Below, one piece after another: positions 1 to 11,143 of a stretch of DNA of 64,000 nucleotides. A program made the position numbers and the translations under genes. Origin of the DNA: Chlorophyllum brunneum (taxonomy: Eukaryota > Basidiomycota > Agaricomycetes > Agaricales > Agaricaceae); NCBI GenBank assembly GCA_963576785.1, contig OY756150.1, positions 1,736,001 to 1,800,000 on the forward strand. The letters run 5' to 3'. The notes under the pieces were generated by a model. The model worked only from the letters and a program-made list of their open reading frames with translations, had not been told where the DNA came from and did no database searches. Position 1 is the stretch's first letter; the number at the start of each line of letters is the position of its first letter.

Positions 1-1800
1 CCTTTCAGTCAGCCTAGACCAGGACATTGGAATCCTAGTCAACCTAATGCCCCGCTAGGCCTTGGTGATTGCATTCCAGGAGAGAATGAGTATGTACCTG
101 ACAGGCTGCAACCTCCCCTGCCAGCATGTGAGCAGAATATTGACATTGATTTGCCCATGCTTGAGCCAAGTGAGGAAGAGCTTCGCCAATTGATTTGCAA
201 AGGTGGTATGGAGTTAATCCATTACTGCCTCTCTAAGGCCAGTACGACTTCTCTGTCACCACAGCTAGTCCAATTTCGGGACCTTGCCAAGTTGCCACCT
301 ACTGAGCATGACGAATGGCTTAAGGCATGCCTTGAGGAGCTTGATGTGCTCAGGAAATGTAATGTGTACAAGTTAGTAGACTGCCCTACCAAGAGTATTA
401 ATGTTGTTAAAAATAGATGGGTCTTCAACACTAAGTCAGACAGTCATTGCTGTGCTCGACTAGTAGCAAAAGGTTTCTCACAAAAGGAAGGTCTCAACTA
501 CAATGAGCTTTTCTCTCCAGTTGTCCGCTATGAAACTTCTCATCTCCTGTTCTCCTTAGCAGCAGTCAAAGATTGGGAGATTGAAAGCATTGATGTAAAA
601 ACTGCCTATTTATATGGTGATCTGGATGAAGAGATCTTTATGGAACAACCAGAAGGCTTCACACTTGGATGTAATAAAGTGTGGAGGTTACAAAAAGCAT
701 TGTACAGCCTTAAGCAAGCCAGCTTAGCTTGGTGGCATGTAATGACAAAGTCATTGCTTGCCATGGGCTTCAAGCAATGTCTATCCAATGCTGGAGTATA
801 TTATAATCGCTGTCCAAAGACTGGCTTGATTATGATTGCCCTCGTCTATGTCAACAATATTGTCTTCATGGGCAAGAAGTGCCCCTTCTATTACCAAATG
901 AAGAAAAACTTCATGGAATGATGGGAATGTCATGACCTTGGAGAAACAACTGAGTTTCTCAGCATGACTATCTTGTGGGACCAGAAGAACAAGCAGATCT
1001 ATGTCAATCAGATTTTATATCTTGATAAGATTCTTGCTAAGTTTGGTGTTACTGCAAGGCTAACTCAGACACTTCTTCTGACAGGATGTGCCTTCCTGCC
1101 CTACAAGGGTACTGTTGACCCTGAGTTCTGCCAGAAGTACCAACAACTCGTTGGATCCCTAATGTACCTCATGATTGGTTCATGACCTGATATCACTTAT
1201 GCTATTGTGAAACTCAGTCAGCAGATGGCTAGTCCATCAGAGGAGTATTACAAGTATGGTTTATACTTGTGCTGCTACCTTCTGAGCATGCAACACTATT
1301 GCCTTATCTTTAATGGGCAATCAAAGAAGTCCATTCAAGGCTTCTCTGATTCTGACTTTGCAGGATGTCTTGCTATATGTAAGTCTACTTCTAGCAATCT
1401 AGTCTTGTTTGCCAATGGACCAGTCTCCTGGTTGAGTTTCCAACAAGCCACTACAGTGCTGTCAACCACAGAAGCCAAGTATGTTGCCATGTGCGAGACA
1501 TCTTGTCAACTAATTTGGATTCATCAGCTGCTAGGTAAAATTGGGTTCAAGCAGCCTGCTCCACATCTCATATGTGACAATCTAGAATCAACCTTCTGGG
1601 CTTCTAACCCAGTTGTTGAACATTGATCTAAACATGTCACAATTCACTGGCATTTCATCCGTGAACTCATTGAGACAAGCAAAATAGAACTATTTTATGT
1701 GGAGTCTGAGAAGAACCCTGCTGACATCTGTACAAAAAGTCTGGATACTGTTAAATTTCAACAATATTGCAATTATTTACCTATTCAGTTCAGTACTTGA
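1..1800 (+). pseudogene. Ty1/copia pol fragment (reverse transcriptase and RNase H), degenerate
   Basis: One reading frame runs from the window edge to the stop at 1798-1800, broken by in-frame TGA codons at 919, 1183 and 1624. The copia RT signature is clear: RLVAKGFSQKEG near 463, the IDVKTAYLYGDL block near 589, EQPEGF near 643 and the YALKQA-like segment near 700. The RNase H end has STTEAKYVAM near 1460 and ADICTK near 1723. The catalytic YVDD box reads YVNN at 847-858, so the enzyme should be dead even without the stops. The first two stops sit where relatives have arginine or a conserved RPDI motif, as expected for CGA to TGA changes. The 5' half (gag, protease, integrase) lies outside the window. 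Confidence 0.93.
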
Positions 1801-1828
1801 TTCATATCGCACTTTGAGCTAGGAGGAG

Positions 1829-2273
1829 TGTTGTCATTTGTACTTTCTAAGCAGCATTCCATGTGACTAGCTCTTCAGTATATTATTTCTCTATATTTGT
1901 CATTGAGACTGCACCCTCTGACTCACATTATGCATCTCTTCCTCATGTATTTTATGAGCTGACTGATTGCTGTCACTCCAATTATGCTACTGGACACCGC
2001 TGATGATATCGCAGTGTTTCAAGGGACTCCATATATTCATTACTGACTCATTATGTGTAGTTATTACTCATAGGTCTTAGGGTTTGCTACCCAGACATTT
2101 AGTATATAAAGCAGCATGTATTCCCTTATGTTTCTTTAGACAATCTACTCGATTTCTAACTTGCTCTACTCAACTCTCAGCAACTCTTTACTAGTACTTA
2201 ACCATCCTACTAACCACACTATCAGTAAGTCAGATTATCTGTCTGCTACTGTGTGTTACTGTGCTGTTCAACA
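1829..2273 (+). repeat. 3' LTR of the copia element
   Basis: This block starts just after the purine-rich tract GAGCTAGGAGGAG that follows the pol stop. It begins TGTTG and ends CAACA, the short inverted ends typical of LTRs. A TATA box (TATATAAA) lies at 2103-2110. No second copy is in the window, so the boundaries rest on these signals only, and the target duplication cannot be read. Confidence 0.75.
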
Positions 2274-2275
2274 TT

Positions 2276-2656
2276 ATGTCTGAACCTCAAACCTACATCA
2301 GAGGTTATGATAAATTCCCAGAAGCCATACCACTTGTACTGCCACCACAGTCCAATGATGTTGTCATTGACTCTCTACTCTATCTCGCTTGGAAATATGT
2401 ACCATACCTGCATGTATGTGACACCAATGGACTCTATTTGTGTACCATTGAGAACAATCTCTATGGCACCTGGAATAACAGTTGGAAAGCTCAACCTACC
2501 ACCAAAGAGACAATGCAGTATATTCACCCCTATATGTACACTCACAGTCCCATGCTTGAAGTGCTCATTCACCAACAAATCACCAACAGAATCTATTGTG
2601 TAGAAATGCAACCGAAAGACCTATCACCAGACAATGACCCCTCTATATACACATAA
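2276..2656 (+). CDS. Hypothetical ORF beside the copia LTR
   Basis: An open frame of about 126 codons starts MSEPQTYIRGYDKFPE and stops at 2654-2656. It begins two bases after the predicted LTR end. It has several aromatic residues and no motif I recognise. It could be an exon of a host gene cut by the retroelement, part of an unrecognised element, or chance. No splice partner was found. Confidence 0.25.
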   Translation: MSEPQTYIRGYDKFPEAIPLVLPPQSNDVVIDSLLYLAWKYVPYLHVCDTNGLYLCTIENNLYGTWNNSWKAQPTTKETMQYIHPYMYTHSPMLEVLIHQQITNRIYCVEMQPKDLSPDNDPSIYT

Positions 2657-2940
2657 TATTCACATTGATAATTCACCACCTAGCCTTCTGATGATGAATT
2701 GGGATTGAGGAATGTCATAGTATGCGACGGATATCGTGCCGTGCTATATCCCGAGAACCCAGGCCTCTCACTTTTCACCATTGTCCTCAGAAAGATAGCC
2801 TAAGAGTTGATGGGTTTTTGGAGTGCTGTCGTTTAGCAGATATCAGCTCTTCTAACGATAAAAAATATCTGCAATAACCAACTACCCTCAGACTCTCAAT
2901 GGCACAATAATTGAAAATTTGAACATTAAATCAGTATGTA
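2657..2940. repeat. Intergenic stretch with copy 1 of a diverged repeat
   Basis: From about 2690 to 2925 the DNA resembles 9705-9824 continued at 16249-16360. Shared landmarks, in order, are TCTGATGATGA, ATATGC, CCAGGCCT/TAGGCCT, GTCCT, GTTTTTGGAG, GATATCAGC, AACCAAC and CAGACTCT. The last part (GACTCTCAATGG onward) also recurs at 17282-17360, downstream of the second F-box gene. One frame of copy 1 is open for 39 codons ending at about 2803, but the other copies are broken, so this is probably a decayed element or a duplicated gene tail. Confidence 0.55.
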
Positions 2941-4614
2941 TTAGACGACATCAACAATCAACATAGTATGATATCGAGTGCGATCAAGGAATACTAAACG
3001 ACCTGTATCCTCATCAAATCCAACAAGCCTACGGGGAAGGCGTGGTGTTTCATTATGAGAGAGGAGAGGCGTTGACTGGACAGGTAGAGCTGGGTTCCAC
3101 TCATGGGTCACAATCCCATAAGTATTATTTACACGGTCGAGGAATACGGATGCTGAGATTCCGAGCGCGCAGCAATTCGTCAGATCCCAGTCGCTACTAC
3201 ACCTGCCCAACTCGACAATTGTCGGAGGAATTGCCTTGTCATGTGGTATCACGACTCCCTTGATCTCTCTAGAGTCCTCCACTGTGACCCACCGCGATTC
3301 GGACATTCCAGGGATCAGTCGGATACCTGACTGACGATGATATGACATTTCGACGGTGCGGAGTAGCTGGATTGACTCTCCTGGAGTCGATCCATCGGGG
3401 TGGGAGAAGATTTCGAAGAGATACAGGAAATCCGGTGATGAAGCATAGACGGCGAACGTATTTCTGTGAATGAATTCCACGAGCTGGGAATCTTTGTTCA
3501 GTATGATATTGAGTGAAGCGCCGGTCTTTGACGAACCGTACAAACATAGCCTTGCAATTGATGGACAATAGGCTTGATGGAAGAGTATTCCAGGTGTCCT
3601 GCAGTGACTAACGCCTCGTTGTAATGGTAAACTGTAACTTCTTTATTGAGATTAAATCCCATAGACTCCCCGGGCTCGTCCCAAACTTCGACAACATACT
3701 GGTCGTTCAAAGCGAAACGGGAATGTTTCCAACCGGGTCGAGAATCCCGAAACAAAGCGTGAGGTCTGGCCACTAAAGCGGCACCTGTACCATGACCAAC
3801 TAGTTCCACGTCATATATAAACTTTCGTGAACTCTCTGAAAGGCATGTGGCGTGAGTTTAGAACAGGAAAAGGCGAGGTTGGCTACCTTCTTCCCTGATG
3901 CAGCCCGCAACGCGGAAAGAGAGCCGCGGCTTTGATCTATCAGCCCACAGAGTGTAATCAATATCGACGTCCTGTCCCAATAGCTCTCGATCAAAATCCC
4001 CAGGATCATACAATACACGTGGTGCAGGATTGGTGTCGTCCAAATCGAGTGTATACATGATAGCAGAAGAGTAGGCCACGAGAAGCCACCGGCCACCTGG
4101 GACAAGCTTTTGGTAGGACGGCTTGATGTATGGTTTGCCCTGACAAGGATCTATGCCGTGTGATCGAAACCGCGGGTGTGTGGAGGTCCATACATTTTGA
4201 GCTCGATTTCGTCGTAGGACCCATTTCTCCAATTCATCCACCGTATATTTATCACATCCTTCTTCGGGGGATAATATACCGTGCTTTCTCTCGAGTCCGA
4301 CAATGAAGTTGCACCACAGCTGGCGGGATTTTGTGACAGAGTGCAAAGTCTTGCAAGTCTGCTCAAGATTTAACTCGTGCAGAGGAAGGAGTAGGAATAT
4401 TGCGCACCCGTCTGACCTCAAGTACACTATGGCAGTCTAAGTGCGTGAGGATCTGGGATAGCACCTCGACGGGCAGCGAAGTAAATGTCGTCTGCTCTTC
4501 GGGACTAGGAGATTTATGGGATGCAAGGGTGAAGGAAAGTAGCCAGAGATAAATCCTCCAGATTCCGGGTATGGCGAGCGGGATGGTGATCAAGTCAGAA
4601 GCAAAGGCCAGCAT
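2941..4614 (-). CDS. F-box protein, copy 1
   Basis: Exons 4614-4408, 4358-3887, 3835-3537 and 3483-2941 join to 506 residues. Introns are 49, 51 and 53 nt with GT..AG ends; the last has a CTGAAC branch site. Residues 47 onward (LPVEVLSQILTHLD) form an F-box, the Skp1-binding part of SCF ubiquitin ligases. A hydrophobic stretch at residues 11-30 precedes it. The remaining ~400 residues probably hold the substrate-binding part; no named repeat is obvious, though several strands resemble a beta-propeller. The gene at 17357-19038 is a paralog of almost equal length, with introns at the same places, which supports every junction. No damage is visible. The substrate is unknown. Confidence 0.88.
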
Positions 4615-5390
4615 GGTTCACAAAATTCAACGACATTGTTGAGTGCCAAACTTGTCACGTGAGTATCCATTCCCGGAATTGGCGGATTGCCGGCCAATAT
4701 TTCAATGGTCAGGCTGTACTGATCAACTGGGGATGACCGTCTCATCTAGGCCTGATCTTTCTTTCGGTTCGGGGTTCTTCGATGGGATTGCAATCGATCA
4801 TCGATAATCGTATTTGTACCCGTTGAATCTCACCGGTTGTCCTCTGAGTGCCTCCCTTCCGTCCCGGTAATATCCCCCGCTATCCAAGGATCCAGCTTCA
4901 AGTAGGTCCTCTGGTCTCCGGTGACATTCATATATTGGTTCAATATTACTATGCAGTGGGGAAGGAAGAATCACGGCGTCCTGAGAAGAGCCCAAATCCA
5001 GGTATGACTTTCGGTATACTTTTATTTTACTAGTTCAGCTGTGAAATGACCAGTTCACCCGACGAGAATGACACGTAGTCAATCGCGCCGCGCAAGTATG
5101 TCAACCACTATCCTTCAGGGACGGAAAGAAATTCACGATCGGGAGCAGGGGAAGTGGAGAATGCGAGTTCGGGTCCCTCATTTGCAGAACCTCAGGCTCC
5201 AGGTATATACCATCTAGGAACACTGTCTCCCAAATCGAAAGTCAAGCTTGGCGACCCAGACTCAGGTACGTTTGGTAGTCAATTATCCTTGATCGCCAAC
5301 TAATCCAGTGAACCCCGTCAAACAGCTACAGAGACTCGAGCTGCTCGAGGTACGTTTCTTCATTGATCCTTTCTCAGTTCCCTGAATCAG
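4615..5390. promoter_or_regulatory. Region between divergent F-box 1 and the 595-aa gene
   Basis: This stretch lies between the start of F-box 1 (minus) and the chosen start of the next gene (plus), so it should carry both promoters. A TCACGTGA palindrome (CACGTG core 4656-4661) sits about 40 bp upstream of the F-box ATG. The right half, from about 5064, contains possible 5' exons of the plus gene: an open stretch near 5125-5268 with a good donor (GTACGT) at 5269, and one at 5307-5347 encoding a leucine-rich helix. Their joining is ambiguous, so I did not include them in the gene. Confidence 0.45.
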
Positions 5391-7565
5391 ATGTGTTGTG
5401 GAGGCCCTAGTTCGCGCACAAACAAGTCCCAACTCAAGTCACTTCTCCAAGCTTATCGGAACGATCGACTGTCAGCTCTGGAAAACGATTCAATTTTACC
5501 CACGTACACTGACATCATCGTTGAACGATTGGTCTCCTCCGGAAAATGCACGGACAAGGAGAGCCTCTATACAATTGTCAAGAGATTGGCTAAATATAAT
5601 GAGCTTTTCGAACGCTTCTTGGAATACGCCGAGGATCCTGCAAGGCGTAGTTTCTCAGTAGGTTTCCAGCTTAACAAGTATGGATTCAAGCTCACACCCG
5701 AAACTAGTTAATGTCGTTCTCACGAGTCAGGAGAAAGGAGGCTCTCGCCATGGGTGTCCAGCTTCAGCCAGCTGTGATGCCCGATCGCTTAGGAAGAGAA
5801 ATTGAAGAATCTGGAGTGGCTGAACAGTTCGATTATCTATCCCGCTCCGAAATCGTCCCCTCGGGCTACAAACTATTCCGCGAAAGTGATGGGACAGAAG
5901 CATTTCAATCTGTAGTAAGCCATCTATAAGCTAAGAAGTGTTGAGCACTAACCGTGTTGGCTGAACAGTCCGAGCCGGTTGCGCGAGCACGAATATCAGG
6001 CCTTGTTACTGAACTAGTCAACACTGGTGATGCACCCAGGGCTATCCTGATAGGAGAACATCTTCCACTTGGGAATCTGGGAAGAAAAACGACGCCACCC
6101 GTAGAAATAAAGCACCTGAGGCCTGATGGGATGATTCATAGCACCTTTCTTTCTGGTACACTGGACTATATCTGTTGTTCATTCCGCGATACAGATTCCG
6201 ATCAATGGGAGGAGTTGTTAACAAGATGGAAAATGGGCAGTACATCACAAAGCACCTCCACCCCGCGCTAATTTCACCTTTTTTCATCCTAGATAAGAAG
6301 ATATCGCTCAAGGATTGGGACCTGCACCGTTTCTGTAGTCACCTGGAGCAGTCAGCTAAGGTTTTTGACTTGCCGGCTAGTAAAAGACGCGAGCCTGTTC
6401 AATGGGAATCGCTGATTATCGAGGCCAAGTGTATGACACAGCGATTTACGTTCTCAGAAGGTAGTCGTCTTTGTGGTGCTGTCAGTTTCATCTAATCGTC
6501 CATTCCGTAGATTCTTCCGACAACCTCCCAAAGTCAAATCCAGGTGGCCGTCATCTTCAGAAGGATAATACGGCTGTAGACCCCACTTGCGTCGACGACT
6601 CGGAAGATGACGACGCATCCGGCAACTCTGTATATTACTCTTGCATCATTGACGCGGATGACGAACCCGAGACCGATGACGACCCCGATGCATCTTTTCT
6701 TCCTCCTGACTCTACACTCAGCAGGGAAGAGACTGCACGAGATCCATGTATACCAGATCAGAACGTTGACCCTGGCTCCTCTACCTCGAGAAACGACACA
6801 CTAGTTAGTGACTCGATGGGGGATCGCTTCAAGCCATGCCGAGATGCGCCAAATGACCTAGTCAACCGCATAGGCAATCTGGCCATTGGGCTTGGTGTCC
6901 CCGGGAACAGTAGGCAAGGTCCTAATGTTGAAAACGAGGGTGAAGATACCGGTCGTTATAAAGATCCACGCAGTGGCGGTCCCCAACCTGGAGGAATATT
7001 CCCACTAGGTGTGAGTGTCCTGTCATCTGTACCAACTCAATCTTTGACATTGATGCTATATACTAATGATGACAGCGCCCCGTTCCATCGTCACCTACAA
7101 ACAGACCCGAGGCAAGCAGCGTGGGTGATCCTGAACCCACTAAGAAGTCACAACAAAGACGTTTGCTGCAACATGTATATCAGGCCGTTGCTGAATGCCT
7201 AGCAACGTGAGTTATTACATGAATGCTTCCTTCCCGATTACGCTTAAACTTGTATTATTTTCCAGATATACCGCTATTGATTCCATGAGGCAGAATTCGA
7301 TCATGAAGTTCTGTGTCTCCAGCAGCAATGAATGGCTCTTTGGGTTAATTGATTGCTCTGATAACGTTCGCCCTTGCTACCTCACTGAAACCTTGACAAA
7401 CGGGACAGGGGATGATGCAAAGAATATTGTGTTCTTGTTGCTGACGTGGGTGAGTCTGGGAGGTTCCTATGCCTGGTATGGGTGTTTTAAATTTATTCCC
7501 AGATATCCGTCCCCCCAGACCGGATTCTTGAATGCTTCAAGGCAGTACTCAATGAAGGCACTTGA
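5391..7565 (+). CDS. Unrecognised basidiomycete protein, about 595 aa, acidic middle
   Basis: Eight exons (5391-5677, 5731-5914, 5969-6239, 6293-6460, 6511-7010, 7076-7206, 7266-7449, 7503-7565) give one continuous frame through seven GT..AG introns of 50-65 nt, several with CTAAC/CTAAT branch sites. The frame holding across all junctions is the main evidence that the gene is real. The N-terminal part is helical and charged. Residues about 305-470 are Asp/Glu/Ser/Pro-rich and likely disordered (DDSEDDDASG). The C-terminal ~80 residues look folded again (WLFGLIDCSDNV..LLLTW). I recognise no catalytic motif, signal peptide or membrane segment. The start is uncertain: upstream exons near 5064-5347 may add residues. 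Confidence 0.7.
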
Positions 7566-7927
7566 TCGATTGGTCGTTGTGTTGATGTACTGTAATAGTT
7601 GTGTTTCGTACAAGACTATAAAACACGTTAGCGTTGATACTTGAGCGGATCTTCCGTGCCACCTAGTACCATAGATGGCCCAGAGTTTTCGGGAAATAGG
7701 GGTAGTGAATACTACGCTCCTCCCTTCCAGGTACTGTCCTCGTTAACCGTTCTCGCCCAGGCCCCTTGTTTGTCCGCTTTGATGCCTATAAGAGGCTTAG
7801 TAGATTAGCTTACTTTCCTAGTCATGTGACCGAGCAAGTTGTGATTTTCGCGTCGCGTCTTGTGTCCCATTCACATCAAACCATAAATGATGTTGAAGAA
7901 ACCAGTTACCTCTGCTTCTCTCCACCA
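7566..7927. promoter_or_regulatory. Intergenic region upstream of the exonuclease gene
   Basis: The 362 bp between two genes on the same strand should hold the terminator of the 595-aa gene and the promoter of the exonuclease. A GTCATGTGAC palindrome at 7823-7832 is the only striking site. The exonuclease frame stays open upstream to an ATG at 7766, so a longer N terminus is possible. Confidence 0.35.
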
Positions 7928-9667
7928 ATGACTAAAGCTCGTCCAAGTCAACTTTTGGCTGCCCTGGACTCTCTCGATCTATCTGAGGCCCAAACGGTTC
8001 GAGGTACGACGGAACGCACCGCGCTCGAGTCGAAGGAAGAAAAGAAGAAAAGCTCCATCCAAAGGTTGGGACTGGACGGCAAGAGTGAAGATACTTTGTA
8101 TGCTTCTTCGCTTATTCAAAAATAATCTTTGTACCCTATTCAATGGCCAAACTAGTCGCACGTTCCTTCGGATACCTTCAGATTCCGTGACAACGTTGAA
8201 AGAGCCTCCTCGGCAGCGGCTATATACGAAACCAGTCAAACGGGCGAAAGGAGCCACAACGGCAACTGTTATCTCCCTCGAAGCGGAAGAGGCACCAGTT
8301 TCACCGACGTCTTTACCAATCTACTCTTACAAAGATTATACCCCGGCATCTTGTGTGGTCTACACAAGAAACGAAGAAGAGATTGATGACTTGGTTGAAA
8401 GTCTCAAACCAGGGTTCGTCTCCGTTTTTCCGGCTTCTCATTTTTTGAATCCATGCTCTTATCAGTACTGTCGCTATGGATCTAGAATGGCGCGTTGGTT
8501 ACTTCCGGAAACATGGAACGAATACGAGTGTACAGAGAGAACGTAAAGTTGCTGTTGTTCAAATCGTGGATAATGCTGGTCTTATCCTTGTGATACAAAT
8601 AAACGAAATGCGAAGTGAGTTTGATTTCTGAAGCGGGTGCTGAGAGTTTGATACTTACTGATTAGGATTCCCGTCCCGTCTTCAGGTAAGGATCAACAAT
8701 TCGATTTGCTATCAGGATTAAAGAATGTATATAGGCACTTATCGAGGACCCTGTTATTGCTAAAGTGGGCGTTAACATCCTCAGTAAGTCATCAAATGTG
8801 CTTTGTTCTCAGAAGGTTCAATGTTGGTGGTATAGATGATGGTAAGAAGCTCTTCAGGGATTATGGAATTCTTGCAAGAAATCTCGTCGAGCTTGGATCT
8901 GTTGCGTTGGTTGTTGATCCTTCACCGGTTGCGAAGCGCAAGATTGTGAGCCTAGCTAAAGTGAGTTATAAGTTCCCCCACTTGATTGTATTCTCAAACC
9001 ATACACCAAAGCTTGTTGAACATTACTGTCGAAAGACATTGATGAAAGGTGTTGAACGGACGAGTGATTGGGAGAAACTCTTGACCAAGAAACAACAAGA
9101 GTGTATGTTATCTCATCCTTGTGTGATGGTATCTGACATGTTGTTACAGATGCTGCGAATGATGCTCATTCATCACTCATGGTCTTTAATGAGCTTTTGA
9201 AGCTCTCGCGGACACACTCATGCACACTTGATGGTAGTGTGCAGAGCCAATTCACGAACGAAGTGACTTGGCCTTCAGGGACAAGTATTCTCGCGGGTAT
9301 AGAATCTTCTGAAGAAGGTGAAGAAGGAATGAGGCCACAATACCTTCGAGCATATGAATACTGGCACCAGAAGAAACTAAGCTTAGATGAAATGTGTCTC
9401 AAGCTCAGTCTGAAAAACAAAGGATACTATGGTTCCATCCCAAAAGAAGGCAATATGGCTCTAAAGCCAGGTACTGTTATGTGAGTTAATTTTATGCCTC
9501 TTAACAGACCAATGCTTATTATGTATTATAGCTCTTACATAATATCAGCTTTGAAGAATAGACCAGAGTTGGAATTTCAGCCTACAGAGATAATTAGGCT
9601 TGTTCAGATGGATATTAATTCTTGGAGTAGACATTCTTCCTGGATTGTAAAGCAATTATCTTTGTGA
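7928..9667 (+). CDS. 3'-5' exonuclease, WRN-exonuclease/RNase D-like (DEDDy), 442 aa
   Basis: Nine exons (7928-8097, 8156-8413, 8466-8614, 8666-8685, 8735-8783, 8836-8960, 9012-9102, 9150-9480, 9532-9667) keep frame across eight 47-58 nt introns; exon 4 is only 20 nt. The DNA_pol_A_exo1 fold is recognisable with all five DEDDy positions: exo I D148 and E150 (AMDLEWR), exo II around D217 and D224 (VGVNILNDGKKLFRDY), exo III Y288 and D292 (YAANDA). Such enzymes remove nucleotides from DNA or RNA 3' ends using two metal ions. After the nuclease comes a C-terminal helical domain (YEYWHQKKLSLDEMC .. WSRHSSWIVKQL) resembling the winged-helix/HTH tail seen on fungal relatives. There is no RecQ helicase part, so it is a stand-alone exonuclease. 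The N-terminal 60 residues are low-complexity and charged. Confidence 0.85.
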
Positions 9668-9704
9668 TATCTGTCTTGGTCAAAATATATGAACAAATCA
9701 ATCA

Positions 9705-9824
9705 TTCAGTTGTCTGATGATGATTTGGAAATATCATAATATGCAACAAATATTATGTTGTGTGGAATCCCAATAATTTAGGCCTTCACCAGTGTCCTTG
9801 GCAAAAGGCAGCCTACCATCAAAA
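9705..9824. repeat. Left half of diverged repeat copy 2, split by the gypsy insertion
   Basis: This stretch aligns with about 2690-2830 (TCTGATGATGAT, ATATGCAACA, TAGGCCTTCACC, GTGTCCTTGGC). The match stops at 9824, where the gypsy LTR begins, and resumes at 16249 (GTTTTTGGAG, GATATCAGCCC, AACCAACCACC). The repeat was therefore present before the gypsy inserted. Confidence 0.6.
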
Positions 9825-10103
9825 TGTTACGACCTTAGTCTCTGACTCAGGTTGCAAGCCTTTTGGGTAAAGGAAAGGAAGTAGAGAAAGGAAGAAGGGA
9901 TGATACGATTGGTAAAGTGTAAGGAATACATCAAGTATTACTACACTTTATATACTAGTGGTAGGAGCTGAGAATAAGGGAGTCGAGTAAAGGAGTCAGA
10001 CAGGAGGCATAGCCTCTAGGGGTGATACAGGAGGTGAAACGAGTATGAGGGTACCCGAGGTAACAGGCGCATAATAGGAATGAACAGCCTATAGTTCGTA
10101 ACA
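9825..10103 (-). repeat. 3' LTR of gypsy copy 1
   Basis: The LTR begins TGTTACGA and ends TCGTAACA on the plus strand, a perfect 8-bp inverted end. Just inside the element (10104-10120, minus strand) lies the polypurine tract GCTTGAAAGGGAGGTAT that primes plus-strand synthesis. Confidence 0.95.
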
Positions 10104-10210
10104 ATACCTCCCTTTCAAGCTTCATGTCCTCATAATGTGTATTACTGTAAAGGTCCTTTGTAAAATAAAGCATACGGAGTTTGGGGAAGGTAGGAAAACG
10201 CGATGAGTAT

Positions 10211-11046
10211 TTACTCGTTCATAGGCACGGCTACTCCCAGAGCTCTGGCCAAGTCCTTCTTGTTTCCTCTGATGAGAGGTGCCTTGTCGATGCGTCGTAA
10301 GCCAATCCAGAGGGGTGCGTGTGGCGGTCCTTCTTTGACCAAGAAGTGGGTGTGATTGTTATACGTGGTGTTGTCATTGGTGTGGTTGCTTAAGAGTTTG
10401 TGCACTATGCCCCTCCAGTAGTCATTGTCCTTTTCACCTTCTGATTTCAAAGTGTTATATCCTGTCGGTGGGTGGAAGGTCATGGGTGTGATGGGGGGTA
10501 CTACCGTGGTGAGGATGGTTGGAGATGGGCTACTTCTTCTTTGATGTCGGGGTGAAGTAGTTGGTCGGCGGCTGTTCTTTCTTGTGTCTTTTGTTTGCAT
10601 GTATGGCAGATGTGGTGTTGGATGGGAAATGGGTTGTTACTAATGAGTAGTTGGTTAACAATGTGGTGGGAGAGATTGTCTGTGCTCCTTGACTCGTACG
10701 TATTGAGTCGCTCGGCTAGGGCTACGAGGATGCTGTGCATCCAAGCTCATATGTTGGGGATAACAAGGAGTTGCAAGTCGTCGTTAATTTCGTACAAGTG
10801 TCTCTCCAGTTGGTCTCTCCTTCCCTCATTGATGATGAACTGGTTGAGTCTCGGAGTGGCCTTGGATAAGGTGTCCATTATTTTAGAGGCGCCTTCTTGG
10901 GTTGCTTTCACTGCTGCACCCAATAGTATTATGGTGTCGACTAGGGTTTCTCCTTCTACAAGTTCCTTGTGGCTGGTTCTTTCTGGAACAAGTTCATCGA
11001 ATTCTTTGAGGTAGGGATATGGGGTAAGTTGGCGTTTGGCGGGCAT
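10211..11046 (-). pseudogene. Gypsy ORF3, copy 1, broken
   Basis: This is the same protein as the intact ORF at 61821-62657. Here a TGA at 10747-10749 and a one-base deletion near 10525 split it into three pieces. The intact copy has CGA at the stop position and CGG two codons later where this copy has TGG; both are CpG to TpG changes. It lies between the pol stop and the 3' LTR. Confidence 0.85.
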
Positions 11047-11143
11047 AGTGTGTTGTAAAGATAGTTGGCGAAGTCAAGTGTGAAGTGGATACCGCGAGTG
11101 ATGCATTGCATGTAGTGGTTGCTTGAAATGTGAGGTTTGCTGT

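Noticed and set aside
7928..9667. Full RecQ/WRN helicase
   Set aside because: Only the exonuclease and a C-terminal helical domain are present; no helicase motifs in any frame.
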